Shown: piece by piece, positions 1-8,310 of the stretch
How positions within the stretch are numbered: the first letter of the stretch is position 1
How the letters are laid out: every line of letters starts with the position of its first letter
Assembly (NCBI RefSeq): GCF_026625565.1
Contig: NZ_CP112998.1
Span: forward strand, 4,342,501 to 4,406,500
Direction: 5' to 3'
From: Dyadobacter pollutisoli
GTDB taxonomy: Bacteria > Bacteroidota > Bacteroidia > Cytophagales > Spirosomataceae
DNA: 64,000 bases
The notes under the pieces: model-generated
What the model saw: only the letters and a program-made list of their open reading frames with translations
Database searches by the model: none
What the model was told of the DNA's origin: nothing
Made by a program: the position numbers and the translations under genes

Positions 1-314
1 CGCTTTCGGCCTTCCATACCAGTATTTCGGGTGGAATTTTGAGCAGATCGGAAGAAGTGAATTTTCAATGGGCAGCCAGACAAGCTTATATCGGCCTTGG
101 CCACGCATTGGTCGCAGCTGCGACTGAACAAATCGACGCCACGCCGATGGAAGGTTTCAATGCTGCTGCATTGGATGAGATTCTTGGTCTTAAAGAGAAA
201 GGGTTAAAAAGCGTAGTGATTATGACATTAGGCTACCGTGACAATGAAAAAGATCCATACGTGAAGGCTAAGAAGGTCAGAAGGCCACATGAAGAATTTT
301 TCATTAACGTGTAA
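1..314 (+). CDS. Nitroreductase family NAD(P)H-dependent oxidoreductase, C-terminal part
   Basis: The reading frame is open from base 3 to the stop at 312-314, so the gene begins upstream of the window and about 104 residues are visible. The tail matches the NfsB-type flavin nitroreductase C-terminus: WAARQAYIGLGHAL, then DATPMEGFNAAALDEILGL and KEKGLKSVVIMTLGYRD, ending in RRPHEEFFI. In this family the MEGF segment lies near the FMN pocket and the enzymes reduce nitroaromatics or quinones with NAD(P)H. A TTG at 39 could be read as a start but lies inside the conserved domain, so it is not used. The next gene follows after 26 bases, which is compatible with cotranscription. The true substrate cannot be inferred. 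Confidence 0.85.
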   Translation, partial: LSAFHTSISGGILSRSEEVNFQWAARQAYIGLGHALVAAATEQIDATPMEGFNAAALDEILGLKEKGLKSVVIMTLGYRDNEKDPYVKAKKVRRPHEEFFINV

Positions 315-340
315 TGTTAATCTAAAAAACCGATTTGGAC

Positions 341-1048
341 ATGAAAATTGAAATATGGAGTGACGTAATGTGCCCGTTTTGCTACATAGGCAAGCGGAAA
401 TTTGAAAAAGCTTTGGACCAATTCCCTCAGAAAGACAAAATTCAGGTGGAATGGAAAAGTTTTCAGCTGAACCCGCAAATGAAAACGGAGCCCGGAAAAA
501 GCATTAATGAATATCTGGCAGAAGTAAAAGGCTGGACTCCCGACTACGCCCAACAGATGAATGACCATGTTACCGGTCTCGCCAGGGAGGTAGGCCTGGA
601 ATATAATATGGACAAAGCAGTGGTAGCTAATTCATTTGACGCCCACCGTTTCGTACAATTCGCTAAAACCAAAGGACTGGGTGACGCTGTCGAAGAGCAG
701 CTCTTCAAAGCATATTTCACAGATGGGAAAGACACTTCTAACCTGGCTACGTTAGTGGAGCTCGGCGGTGAAATCGGGCTGGATGCAGAGGAATTGAAGA
801 AAGTGCTGGAAGGTACCCGTTTCAGCGATGAGGTAAGAAAAGACATATATGAAGCGCAGCAAGTAGGTGCAAGAGGAGTTCCCTTCTTTGTGCTTGACCG
901 TAAATATGCAGTTTCAGGTGCACAGCAACCCGAAACATTTCTGGGAGCATTGGAACAGTCATTTGGGGAATGGCAAAAAGCGAACCCCGAGCCATTGGTC
1001 ACATTTGCAGAAGGAGATACCTGCACGACAGACGGCGAATGTAATTAA
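341..1048 (+). CDS. FrnE-like DsbA family oxidoreductase
   Basis: A 235-residue cytoplasmic DsbA-fold protein. The first strand MKIEIWSDVMCPFCYIGKRK carries a CPFC redox motif (C11, C14), and the helical insertion and the cis-Pro region near ARGVPFFVL follow the FrnE/2-hydroxychromene-2-carboxylate isomerase-like branch. There is no signal peptide. The last residues hold a second cysteine pair (CTTDGEC); Deinococcus FrnE is known to have an extra C-terminal cysteine pair that cooperates with the CxxC. The ATG at 341 is preferred over the in-frame TTG at 335 because the domain starts right there. It probably forms a short operon with the upstream nitroreductase and is followed by a strong terminator. 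Function as a disulfide reductase/isomerase is inferred. Confidence 0.88.
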   Translation: MKIEIWSDVMCPFCYIGKRKFEKALDQFPQKDKIQVEWKSFQLNPQMKTEPGKSINEYLAEVKGWTPDYAQQMNDHVTGLAREVGLEYNMDKAVVANSFDAHRFVQFAKTKGLGDAVEEQLFKAYFTDGKDTSNLATLVELGGEIGLDAEELKKVLEGTRFSDEVRKDIYEAQQVGARGVPFFVLDRKYAVSGAQQPETFLGALEQSFGEWQKANPEPLVTFAEGDTCTTDGECN

Positions 1049-1068
1049 CACAAACCCTGAGCATTAGT

Positions 1069-1106
1069 AAAACGGAGTATGCCTACCAAAGGGATACTCC
1101 GTTTTT
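1069..1106 (+). terminator. Rho-independent terminator
   Basis: A 12-base stem (AAAACGGAGTAT pairing with ATACTCCGTTTT) with a 13-base loop is followed by a T run. It lies 20 bases after the FrnE-like gene and ends that transcript. Confidence 0.85.
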
Positions 1107-1217
1107 GTTTGCCAGGTTCAAAGTGCATCACTGGTACGGTTATATATGTAATCATAAAAAGACGAATCAGTAATTTCGGCTAATTTGTGCTTATTGCAAT
1201 AACTGACCAAAACCTCT

Positions 1218-3785
1218 ATGCGCTTTACCTTGTTTCTGATACTTTTTGTCGGCCTCCGGCTTTGTTCCATGGCCGGAGGGATCAAGGGACGTATCACTAC
1301 CAAACAAGGAGAAGCATTACCATATGCTGGCATTGCAGTAAAAGGAACAAGTAACGGAACAATGGCCAATGAAGACGGCGAGTATGAGTTCAGCCTGGCT
1401 GCCGGAAGTTACGAGATCATTTTTCAGTATCTCGGTTTCAAAAGTGTGTCACGTAAAATTACAGTCACCGGCGATTTTCAGGAACTGAACGTTACGCTCG
1501 AAGAGCAAGCCCTTAATCTTCAGGAAGCAACCGTTGGCAAAGGAAAGGAAGATCCCGCATACAGCATTATGCGCCGGGCCATTGCCAAAGCTCGTTTTCA
1601 TCAGTTGCAGTTGCGCGGTTACACCGCAAAAGTATACTCCAGAAGTACTGCATTGCCTACCAAAATCCCCTATCTCGTTGAAAGAAGACTAAAAAAGGAA
1701 GGCATCCAGGAAGGAAAAGCCATCATTAATGAAAGTGTGGCGGAGATAAAGTACCGCCGACCGAACAGTTACAGCCAGCGCATAGTTTCTACCCGGAATA
1801 GTCTTGATAACAGCATTCCATCACCGAACGAATACATTCTCGCCAGTTTGTATAGTCCCGAAATTGCGGGTACTATCTCGCCGCTGTCTCCCAAAGCGCT
1901 GGCCTATTACAAATTTGAGTATGAGGGCTATTTTGAGGATCAGGGGCAGTTGGTCAATAAAATAAAGGTAATACCAAAGGCCTACGGCGAGGGGGTTTTC
2001 AAAGGCAGCCTCTTCATTCTGGAAGATCGCTGGGCAATCCATAGTTACGATCTTCAGACTACAACGAGTGGGTTAAACATTTCGGCGAAACAGATATTCA
2101 GTCCGGTACAAAATGTGTGGATACCTGTCAATCAGCAATTCAGGATCAATGGCAGCTACCTGGGCTTCGCCGGTGAATTCCGTTACCTGGTATCACTGAC
2201 CTACGAAAAACTCGATATTGACCCGAATCTCAAAGAAGATATCGTGATCAACGACCACAAAAAGGATGACATTGCCAAAGAAAAAACCCGTAAAAAAGAT
2301 CTCGAAAACCTCATTAAAGATCAGAAAGAGTTTTCTACAAAAAATTTCAGGAAACTGACCAAGGAGTACGAAAAAGACCAGAAAAAAGAGCGAAAAATGG
2401 AAAGCGGCAGCGACAGGCTGGTGAGGCAGGATTCCATTGTGATCGACTCCATGGCCAATAAAAGGGATACCACCTACTGGCAGGCCCTGCGTCCCATTCC
2501 ACTTACTAAGTCCGAAGTTTCGAGTTATGTACTGCAGGACAGCATTAAAGTGATCAAGGATTCTTTGAAAATCAAGTCCAAACCTGATTCTATTTATTTC
2601 AAAACGCAGCACCTGATTACGGGTAACACCTATTCGCTGGGAAAACGTAACACATTTTATTTCAAAAGCCCCTTACTATCTGTTAGTTACAACACCGTAG
2701 AAGGTAATGCTATCAACCTGATCACGGAATGGCAAAAACGATGGGGTAAGTCTCACTTTTTCAGCGTTCGTCCATTGATCCGGTATTCGGCAGGAAGAAA
2801 AAGGGTATATGGCAACCTGGAAACCAATATTGGTAACCATAAATGGAACCTGATGCTGCAGGGTGGCGAAATGGCCAGCCAGTTCAATAACAATGACCCT
2901 ATTCAACCATTACCCAATAGCATGGCAGCCCGATTTTTTGACCGGAACTTCATGAAGCTTTATCAAAAGCAGTATGCAAAAGTGGAGCATTCGATCAGGA
3001 ATGTCGCCGATATTCTTAGTTTCAATACCAGTCTTGAATTTCAGCACCGGGAAGAATTATTTAATCAGGAAAGCGCCAAGCCGATCTTTTTCTGGAGACG
3101 ATACAGCTTCACACCCAACCGGCCTATAAGCAGGGAGTTGGCTGACACCGGCTTTCCTGAGCACAATGCATTATTGCTAGACCTGACGGCAACACTACGC
3201 CCGTGGAGACGCTACCTGATCCGAAACGGCGAGAAAAGATATATCCGTAGCAAAGGGCCATCATTCAGTGTAAACTATAACCGCGGAATGGGTTTCGCGG
3301 GTGATGTGGATTATTCGCGCCTGCAGGCAACGATCCGCCAGGACCTGAACCTCGGGCCGAGAAGCAATCTGGAATATTTGGTTAATGGAGGCAGCTTTTT
3401 GAGTAAAAAACAAATGTACTTTCCGGACTATCGCCACTTCATGGGCAATGAATTCTTTTTTCAATACACGTACCCGCCCGATCAGTTCCGGATGCTGCCA
3501 TATTATCGTTATAGCACAGCGTCATGGTTTTTTCAGGCCCATGCGACCTGGACGCTCCAACGTTTTGCTCTCACACGCATTCAGGCACTGCGGGTAACAG
3601 GCTTGTCGGAGACGCTGCAGCTACATTATCTCCGGGTTCCTTCGATCCGGAATTACACTGAGGCTGTATATGGCATCGATAACATCCTCAGGGTAATCCG
3701 GCTGGAAGCAGTTGCACAGTTCCACGGCAGTCATTTCAAAGGCATGGGTTGGCGCTTTGGCACTTCCATCAAATTCGGAAGATAA
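1218..3785 (+). CDS. DUF5686 / carboxypeptidase-regulatory-like outer-membrane protein
   Basis: An 855-residue secreted protein. Residues 1-19 form a signal peptide. Residues about 21-100 are a carboxypeptidase-regulatory-like beta-sandwich (IKGRITTKQGEALPYAGIAV ... DGEYEF ... YLGFKS). After it comes the DUF5686 segment, with the typical AYSIMRRAIAKA helix that follows the first domain. A charged, lysine-rich stretch (about residues 345-395) separates this from a C-terminal half rich in alternating aromatic strands, which reads as a beta-barrel. The family is common in Bacteroidota and its role is unknown; an outer-membrane location is inferred from the strand pattern. The stop codon directly abuts the stop of the convergent M1 peptidase gene. 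Confidence 0.85.
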   Translation: MRFTLFLILFVGLRLCSMAGGIKGRITTKQGEALPYAGIAVKGTSNGTMANEDGEYEFSLAAGSYEIIFQYLGFKSVSRKITVTGDFQELNVTLEEQALNLQEATVGKGKEDPAYSIMRRAIAKARFHQLQLRGYTAKVYSRSTALPTKIPYLVERRLKKEGIQEGKAIINESVAEIKYRRPNSYSQRIVSTRNSLDNSIPSPNEYILASLYSPEIAGTISPLSPKALAYYKFEYEGYFEDQGQLVNKIKVIPKAYGEGVFKGSLFILEDRWAIHSYDLQTTTSGLNISAKQIFSPVQNVWIPVNQQFRINGSYLGFAGEFRYLVSLTYEKLDIDPNLKEDIVINDHKKDDIAKEKTRKKDLENLIKDQKEFSTKNFRKLTKEYEKDQKKERKMESGSDRLVRQDSIVIDSMANKRDTTYWQALRPIPLTKSEVSSYVLQDSIKVIKDSLKIKSKPDSIYFKTQHLITGNTYSLGKRNTFYFKSPLLSVSYNTVEGNAINLITEWQKRWGKSHFFSVRPLIRYSAGRKRVYGNLETNIGNHKWNLMLQGGEMASQFNNNDPIQPLPNSMAARFFDRNFMKLYQKQYAKVEHSIRNVADILSFNTSLEFQHREELFNQESAKPIFFWRRYSFTPNRPISRELADTGFPEHNALLLDLTATLRPWRRYLIRNGEKRYIRSKGPSFSVNYNRGMGFAGDVDYSRLQATIRQDLNLGPRSNLEYLVNGGSFLSKKQMYFPDYRHFMGNEFFFQYTYPPDQFRMLPYYRYSTASWFFQAHATWTLQRFALTRIQALRVTGLSETLQLHYLRVPSIRNYTEAVYGIDNILRVIRLEAVAQFHGSHFKGMGWRFGTSIKFGR

Positions 3786-5642
3786 TTACTTCGTTTTTAC
3801 GGCCTTAAACCGAGGAACTTCTTTAATTATAACAGGGTAAACATTGTTATCAGGGTCAATGTCTGCCATTCTCCGGCTTGGGTCTATCACGATAGCCTCG
3901 ATATCGGCCGGGTTCTTATCAATAGTGAATGAGTACTGGGGATAAGTCCAGCCCCAGTCCGGCATCAAGGTAGTTTTGGAGTACAATTTTTCTTCTTTTT
4001 CGCCCCGCATGATTTCCAACGGAATGTAAAAATTCTCCTGGGTACCGTTTCTGTAACTTACCACTACGTCAAGCGGCATAGGCATTTGGCCAATTCTTTC
4101 CAGCACAACTTCCGTTTTACCACCGTTCGAAAACACTTCCTTCACGCCATAGTCAATGGTTTTGGTGGTACCGATAAAATCCTCCCAATACCAGTCCAGT
4201 TCCAGTCCTGATTCCTTTTCCATGATCCTTTTGAGATCTGTCGGATTAGGATGCTTGAATTTCCATTCATTAAAATAGCGCTTCATTCCGACGGAAAGTT
4301 TGTCTTTCCCGATAATGTAGCCCAGCTGGTTCAGGAATACCGCTCCTTTGGAATAACTGCCCACGCTGTATGCCTTGTTTGTATTGAAATGATCGGCATG
4401 GGTGGTAAGCGGTTCTTCCAGCCCGGATTTCACAAGATTACGATAGCTTGTCGTGCTGCTACGCTGCGGATCAGTTCTGGATGGAAACAGCTCGGCCATC
4501 ACGATGTTTTGCGCATAGGTAGTGAACCCTTCATCCATCCATGAATATTTCGATTCGTTTGTTCCCAGCAACATTTGGAACCAGCTATGGATAGACTCAT
4601 GCACCGCTACACTAACAAGACCTCCTAAATTTTGACGACCGGAAATGAGCGTAGCCATTGGATATTCCATCCCACCATCACCGCCTTGAATAATGGAATA
4701 TTGCTTGTAAGGATACCGGCCGAATTTCTCGTTCATACTCTTGAAACTTCGCACTGCAAGAGGCTCCATTTCTTTCCATACATGAGCCAATGTGTCTGTC
4801 TGGTAGAAAAAATGCAGGTCCAGGCTATCATCCACTTTGACAATGTCATGCTTGTAATCGCGGTCCGCCGCCCACATGAAATCGTGCACTTCCGGCGCGA
4901 TAAAATGCCAGGTAAGCTTCTCCCCCGGCTTGTGTTTCACTTCTTTTTCCGTGTATCCGTGTCCTATTTTGTCCGGATTTTGAAGATAACCGGTCGCTGC
5001 CACGACATATGACGCGTCCAATGTGATCTTTACATCAAAATCGCCCCAGATCCCATAAAATTCCCTACCTATATATGGATTGGAATGCCAGCCTTCGTAA
5101 TCATACTCGCACATTTTGGGATACCACTGCCCCATCGAATAATCAATGCCCTCGTTATTATTCCTTCCCATCCTTCTGATCTGGATTGGAACCTGTGCTT
5201 CAAACTCCATGTCAAATGTGTGCTGGGATTTGGGAAGGATCTTCTCATTCAGTGTCACTTCGAGAATGGTACCGACAACCTGATATTTCAGGGATTTGCC
5301 GTTGTGTTTGAGGGAAATGATTTTTTCATAGCCAATTTCCGTGGGAGACAATTTGGAAATACGGTCTTTCACCCGCGGGTCCGGGTCGCTGATGCTTCTC
5401 GAACGAACGTCCATCTGGCTCCCCGGCTGGAATGCGTTCAGATACAAATGGTAAAACACTTTGTGCAGCGTGTCCGGGGAATTATTGGTGTAAACCAGTT
5501 TTTGAGTTCCTTTATACTGATGCTTGTCCGCGTCAAACTCCACATTCATCTGGTACTTCACCCGCTGCTGCCAGCGGTCGCTTTGTGCTGATACTTGTAG
5601 GACCGTAACGGTCAGCAAGAGCGCTATCAGTTTAAATTTCAT
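3786..5642 (-). CDS. Secreted M1 family metallopeptidase
   Basis: A 618-residue gluzincin. A signal peptide (about residues 1-19, ending VSAQ) indicates export. The exopeptidase motif appears as GGMEYP at residues 323-328, and the zinc site is HESIH (H348, E349, H352) with the third ligand E371 in WMDEGF. The N-terminal beta-domain (residues about 25-220) is typical of the aminopeptidase N family. It is shorter than E. coli PepN because the long C-terminal helical domain is missing, as is usual for Bacteroidota secreted M1 enzymes. Zn-dependent removal of N-terminal residues from peptides in the periplasm or outside is expected. The gene converges with the DUF5686 gene with no base between the stops. 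Confidence 0.92.
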   Translation of the reverse strand: MKFKLIALLLTVTVLQVSAQSDRWQQRVKYQMNVEFDADKHQYKGTQKLVYTNNSPDTLHKVFYHLYLNAFQPGSQMDVRSRSISDPDPRVKDRISKLSPTEIGYEKIISLKHNGKSLKYQVVGTILEVTLNEKILPKSQHTFDMEFEAQVPIQIRRMGRNNNEGIDYSMGQWYPKMCEYDYEGWHSNPYIGREFYGIWGDFDVKITLDASYVVAATGYLQNPDKIGHGYTEKEVKHKPGEKLTWHFIAPEVHDFMWAADRDYKHDIVKVDDSLDLHFFYQTDTLAHVWKEMEPLAVRSFKSMNEKFGRYPYKQYSIIQGGDGGMEYPMATLISGRQNLGGLVSVAVHESIHSWFQMLLGTNESKYSWMDEGFTTYAQNIVMAELFPSRTDPQRSSTTSYRNLVKSGLEEPLTTHADHFNTNKAYSVGSYSKGAVFLNQLGYIIGKDKLSVGMKRYFNEWKFKHPNPTDLKRIMEKESGLELDWYWEDFIGTTKTIDYGVKEVFSNGGKTEVVLERIGQMPMPLDVVVSYRNGTQENFYIPLEIMRGEKEEKLYSKTTLMPDWGWTYPQYSFTIDKNPADIEAIVIDPSRRMADIDPDNNVYPVIIKEVPRFKAVKTK

Positions 5643-5890
5643 TCTAATTTATATAATGGGTTAAAATGTAAAACAACGGTGTTGCCAGACTTGGCTGGCT
5701 TTAAAGTCTTAACCTAAAAATGGATTTGATCTATAATTTGGGCATCATTCTCCCCACAAAACCGGCATAGTCTACTTCAAAAGCCCTTTTTCAGCTTTAT
5801 ATTGGGGTTTTATTACAGATCGGCTTTTGGCACATAATTGGTAGCTGGTTCATTATAATAAGTTAAAAAGAACCTTAACATTTGTCAATT

Positions 5891-6055
5891 ATGCTTAGAT
5901 GGACCGTAATATTTCTGATTGTAGCTATTATTGCCGGCGTACTTGGATTCGGCGGGATAGCTGCGGGAGCAGCAGGAATTGCTAAGATACTTTTCTTTGT
6001 TTTCCTGGTGCTGTTTGTATTGAGTTTGATTAGCCGCGGAGTCGGGCGATCCTGA
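5891..6055 (+). CDS. DUF1328 / UPF0391 small membrane protein
   Basis: A 54-residue reading frame beginning MLRWTVIFLIVAIIAGVLGF and ending SLISRGVGRS. It has two hydrophobic segments (about residues 4-20 and 28-48) joined by a Gly/Ala-rich turn (GGIAAGAAGIAK). This is the YtjA-like UPF0391 pattern of tiny inner-membrane proteins of unknown role, often linked with envelope stress. The ATG at 5891 is the only sensible start and the stop is TGA at 6053-6055. The gene stands alone between two minus-strand genes and shares the terminator at 6077-6113 with guaA. Confidence 0.9.
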   Translation: MLRWTVIFLIVAIIAGVLGFGGIAAGAAGIAKILFFVFLVLFVLSLISRGVGRS

Positions 6056-6076
6056 CGCACTTGCAAGATCATTATA

Positions 6077-6113
6077 AAAGAGAAAAGCGGATTTAGGTCC
6101 GCTTTTCTCTTTT
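6077..6113. terminator. Bidirectional terminator between DUF1328 gene and guaA
   Basis: A perfect 16-base stem (AAAAGAGAAAAGCGGA with TCCGCTTTTCTCTTTT) and a 5-base loop. It has T runs in both directions, so it can end both the plus-strand small gene and the minus-strand guaA transcript. Confidence 0.9.
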
Positions 6114-6119
6114 AACCCC

Positions 6120-7649
6120 TTATTCCCATTCAATGGTCGCAGGTGGCTTGGAAGAAATGTCATACACGACTCTGTTGACACCCTTCACTTTGTTGATAAT
6201 GTCGTTCGAAACTTCTGCCAAAAACTCGTATGGTAAATGCGCCCAGTCGGCAGTCATACCGTCAACTGACGTTACTGCTCTGAGTGCGACCACACTTTCG
6301 TAAGTTCTTTCGTCACCCATTACACCTACGCTTTGTACGGGCAGAAGCATTACGCCAGCCTGCCAAACGTCTTTGTATAGGTTCCATTTTCTCAAACCAC
6401 CGATAAAAATAGCGTCTACTTCCTGTAAAATGCTTACTTTTTCAGGAGTAATCTCTCCCAGGATACGGATCGCCAATCCCGGACCAGGGAATGGATGGCG
6501 ACCTAGGATTTTCTCGTCGATGCCTAACGTCCGTCCTACTGACCTCACCTCGTCTTTGAACAATGTATTCAGTGGCTCAACGATTTTCAGCTTCATAAAG
6601 TCAGGCAACCCGCCTACATTATGGTGCGATTTGATTGTTGCAGAAGGCCCTTTAATGCTCACTGATTCAATCACATCCGGGTAAATCGTACCCTGACCCA
6701 GCCATTTAACTTCCTCAATTAAATGTGCTTCCTGGTCAAAAATATCGATAAATGATTTCCCGATCGCTTTCCGTTTTGCCTCAGGCTCGCTGATACCCGC
6801 CAGGGACTTATAAAAATGCGATTTTGAATCAACACCTTTAATATTAAGCCCCATATCCTGATAAGAAAGAAGTACTTCTTCAAACTCATCTTTACGGAGC
6901 AATCCATTATCAACGAAAATACAGTATAGATTAGAACCGATCGCCTGGTGTACCAATGTAGCCGCAACAGTAGAATCCACTCCGCCAGACAACGCCATTA
7001 CGACACGGTCGTTGCCTAATTTCTGACGTAAATGATTGACTGTTTGCTCAACAAAAGATTCCGCTGTCCAGTCTTGCTTGCAGCCACAAATATTGACTAC
7101 AAAGTTGTGCATCAGCTTTTTACCTTCTGTGGTATGCGTCACTTCCGGGTGAAACTGAATCCCGTAAGTCAGCTCGTCTTCAATTTTGAATGCAGCAACT
7201 TTTACCGATTCGGTAGAAGCAATGATATGAAAGTTATCGGGAGTACGTACGATCGTATCCCCGTGTGACATCCATACCTGAGAAGATTCCGACAAACCAG
7301 CGAGCAATGATGAATCAGTATCATCTATTTCCAGACGGGCGCGGCCATATTCACGATGTTGCGAAGGCTTCACATCGCCTCCCAATTCCTGAGCCAAAAG
7401 CTGGGCTCCGTAGCAAACGCCCAATAAAGGCACTACTTTACGAAATTGGTCCAGATCAACACGGGGAGCATCAGTATCGCGAACGGAGCAGGGGCTTCCT
7501 GATAAAATGACGCCTTTGATATTTGGAGTGAGGTCGGGGAAATTATTGTAAGGGTGGATTTCACAATAAACATTAAGTTCACGAACGCGTCGCGCGATTA
7601 ATTGAGTATACTGTGAGCCAAAATCTAAAATAAGAATTTGTTCAGTCAT
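6120..7649 (-). CDS. guaA: GMP synthase (glutamine-hydrolysing)
   Basis: A 509-residue full-length GuaA that converts XMP, ATP and glutamine to GMP. The class I amidotransferase domain carries the nucleophile C79 (GVCYGAQLLA) and the H167/E169 pair (FHPEVTH). The ATP pyrophosphatase domain follows with the P-loop SGGVDST at 221-227. The C-terminal dimerisation domain ends with the conserved KPPATIEWE. No residue looks missing. The gene is monocistronic: it has its own promoter (7671-7699) and the bidirectional terminator at 6077-6113. Confidence 0.98.
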   Translation of the reverse strand: MTEQILILDFGSQYTQLIARRVRELNVYCEIHPYNNFPDLTPNIKGVILSGSPCSVRDTDAPRVDLDQFRKVVPLLGVCYGAQLLAQELGGDVKPSQHREYGRARLEIDDTDSSLLAGLSESSQVWMSHGDTIVRTPDNFHIIASTESVKVAAFKIEDELTYGIQFHPEVTHTTEGKKLMHNFVVNICGCKQDWTAESFVEQTVNHLRQKLGNDRVVMALSGGVDSTVAATLVHQAIGSNLYCIFVDNGLLRKDEFEEVLLSYQDMGLNIKGVDSKSHFYKSLAGISEPEAKRKAIGKSFIDIFDQEAHLIEEVKWLGQGTIYPDVIESVSIKGPSATIKSHHNVGGLPDFMKLKIVEPLNTLFKDEVRSVGRTLGIDEKILGRHPFPGPGLAIRILGEITPEKVSILQEVDAIFIGGLRKWNLYKDVWQAGVMLLPVQSVGVMGDERTYESVVALRAVTSVDGMTADWAHLPYEFLAEVSNDIINKVKGVNRVVYDISSKPPATIEWE

Positions 7650-7670
7650 ATATATATGCTATCTAAAACG

Positions 7671-7699
7671 CAAAGGTAGGGAGATTGACCCAAACCAAA
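7671..7699 (-). promoter_or_regulatory. Predicted guaA promoter
   Basis: Read on the minus strand, TACCTTTG fits the Bacteroidota -7 box TAnnTTTG and a TTTG lies 17 bases upstream. The -7 box is 21 bases before the guaA ATG, giving a very short leader. No purine riboswitch-like fold was recognised. Confidence 0.5.
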
Positions 7700-7772
7700 A
7701 AACGAACTTCAATCTTCAGGGAGAACAGTGACGGGACAGAAACCTTAATAATTTTAATTTTTCTAAGTTTAA

Positions 7773-7804
7773 TTTGTACAACTGCCGAGTTGCCCATATC
7801 TTTG
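7773..7804 (+). promoter_or_regulatory. Predicted promoter of the cold-shock gene
   Basis: TTTG at 7773-7776 and TATCTTTG at 7797-7804 are separated by 20 bases, an excellent match to the Bacteroidota -33/-7 consensus. Transcription would begin only about 20 bases before the ATG, so the long cold-shock leader known from Escherichia coli cspA is absent. Confidence 0.65.
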
Positions 7805-7829
7805 CCTAAATTTTCAATATATAATTAAT

Positions 7830-8021
7830 ATGAATCAAGGAACAGTAAAATTCTTTAATGACTCTAAGGGATACGGGTTTATTAAGGACACAACAACAGG
7901 ACAGGACTATTTTGTACACATCTCTGGTCTGGTTGACGAAGTTCGCGAAAATGATGACGTTACTTTTGACCTTCAGGAAGGACGTAAAGGCCTTAACGCA
8001 ATCAATGTTAAGCTTGCCTGA
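7830..8021 (+). CDS. Cold-shock domain protein, CspA family
   Basis: A 63-residue single OB-fold protein. RNP1 is KGYGFIKD (residues 13-20) and RNP2 is YFVHIS (27-32), the two aromatic nucleic-acid-binding strands. The start MNQGTVKFFN and the end NAINVKLA are typical, and the length is within the usual 63-70 residues. It is expected to act as a cytoplasmic RNA chaperone. It stands alone with its own promoter and terminator. Whether it is cold-induced cannot be told from the sequence. Confidence 0.95.
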   Translation: MNQGTVKFFNDSKGYGFIKDTTTGQDYFVHISGLVDEVRENDDVTFDLQEGRKGLNAINVKLA

Positions 8022-8041
8022 TCGGGACTTAATATAGAATT

Positions 8042-8076
8042 TCGAAAAGCCGCTTCTCACGAAGCGGCTTTTTTGT
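8042..8076 (+). terminator. Rho-independent terminator
   Basis: AAAGCCGCTTC pairs with GAAGCGGCTTT around a TCAC loop and is followed by six T residues, 20 bases after the cold-shock gene. Confidence 0.9.
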
Positions 8077-8310
8077 TGGCCCTTCGTCAATTCACACCAC
8101 TATTTTACCACTTAAACTTTTTTTTCGCGTTGGTGCAACTTTCTTTATTCCCTTTGTATCTATAAGCCGAAAGAAAGACACACGCTTCCACTTATATAAC
8201 AGAGAAACCATTTATGTAATCTAAGGTTCTATGTTATACAAAGTACTTATCTTTGCAATGTACCGATAAGGAAAAAATGCCTCCGGTACATTGACCATAA
8301 TCTATTAGCC

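Noticed and set aside
7650..7829. Cold-shock leader RNA like that of cspA
   Set aside because: The best promoter leaves only about 20 bases before the ATG.
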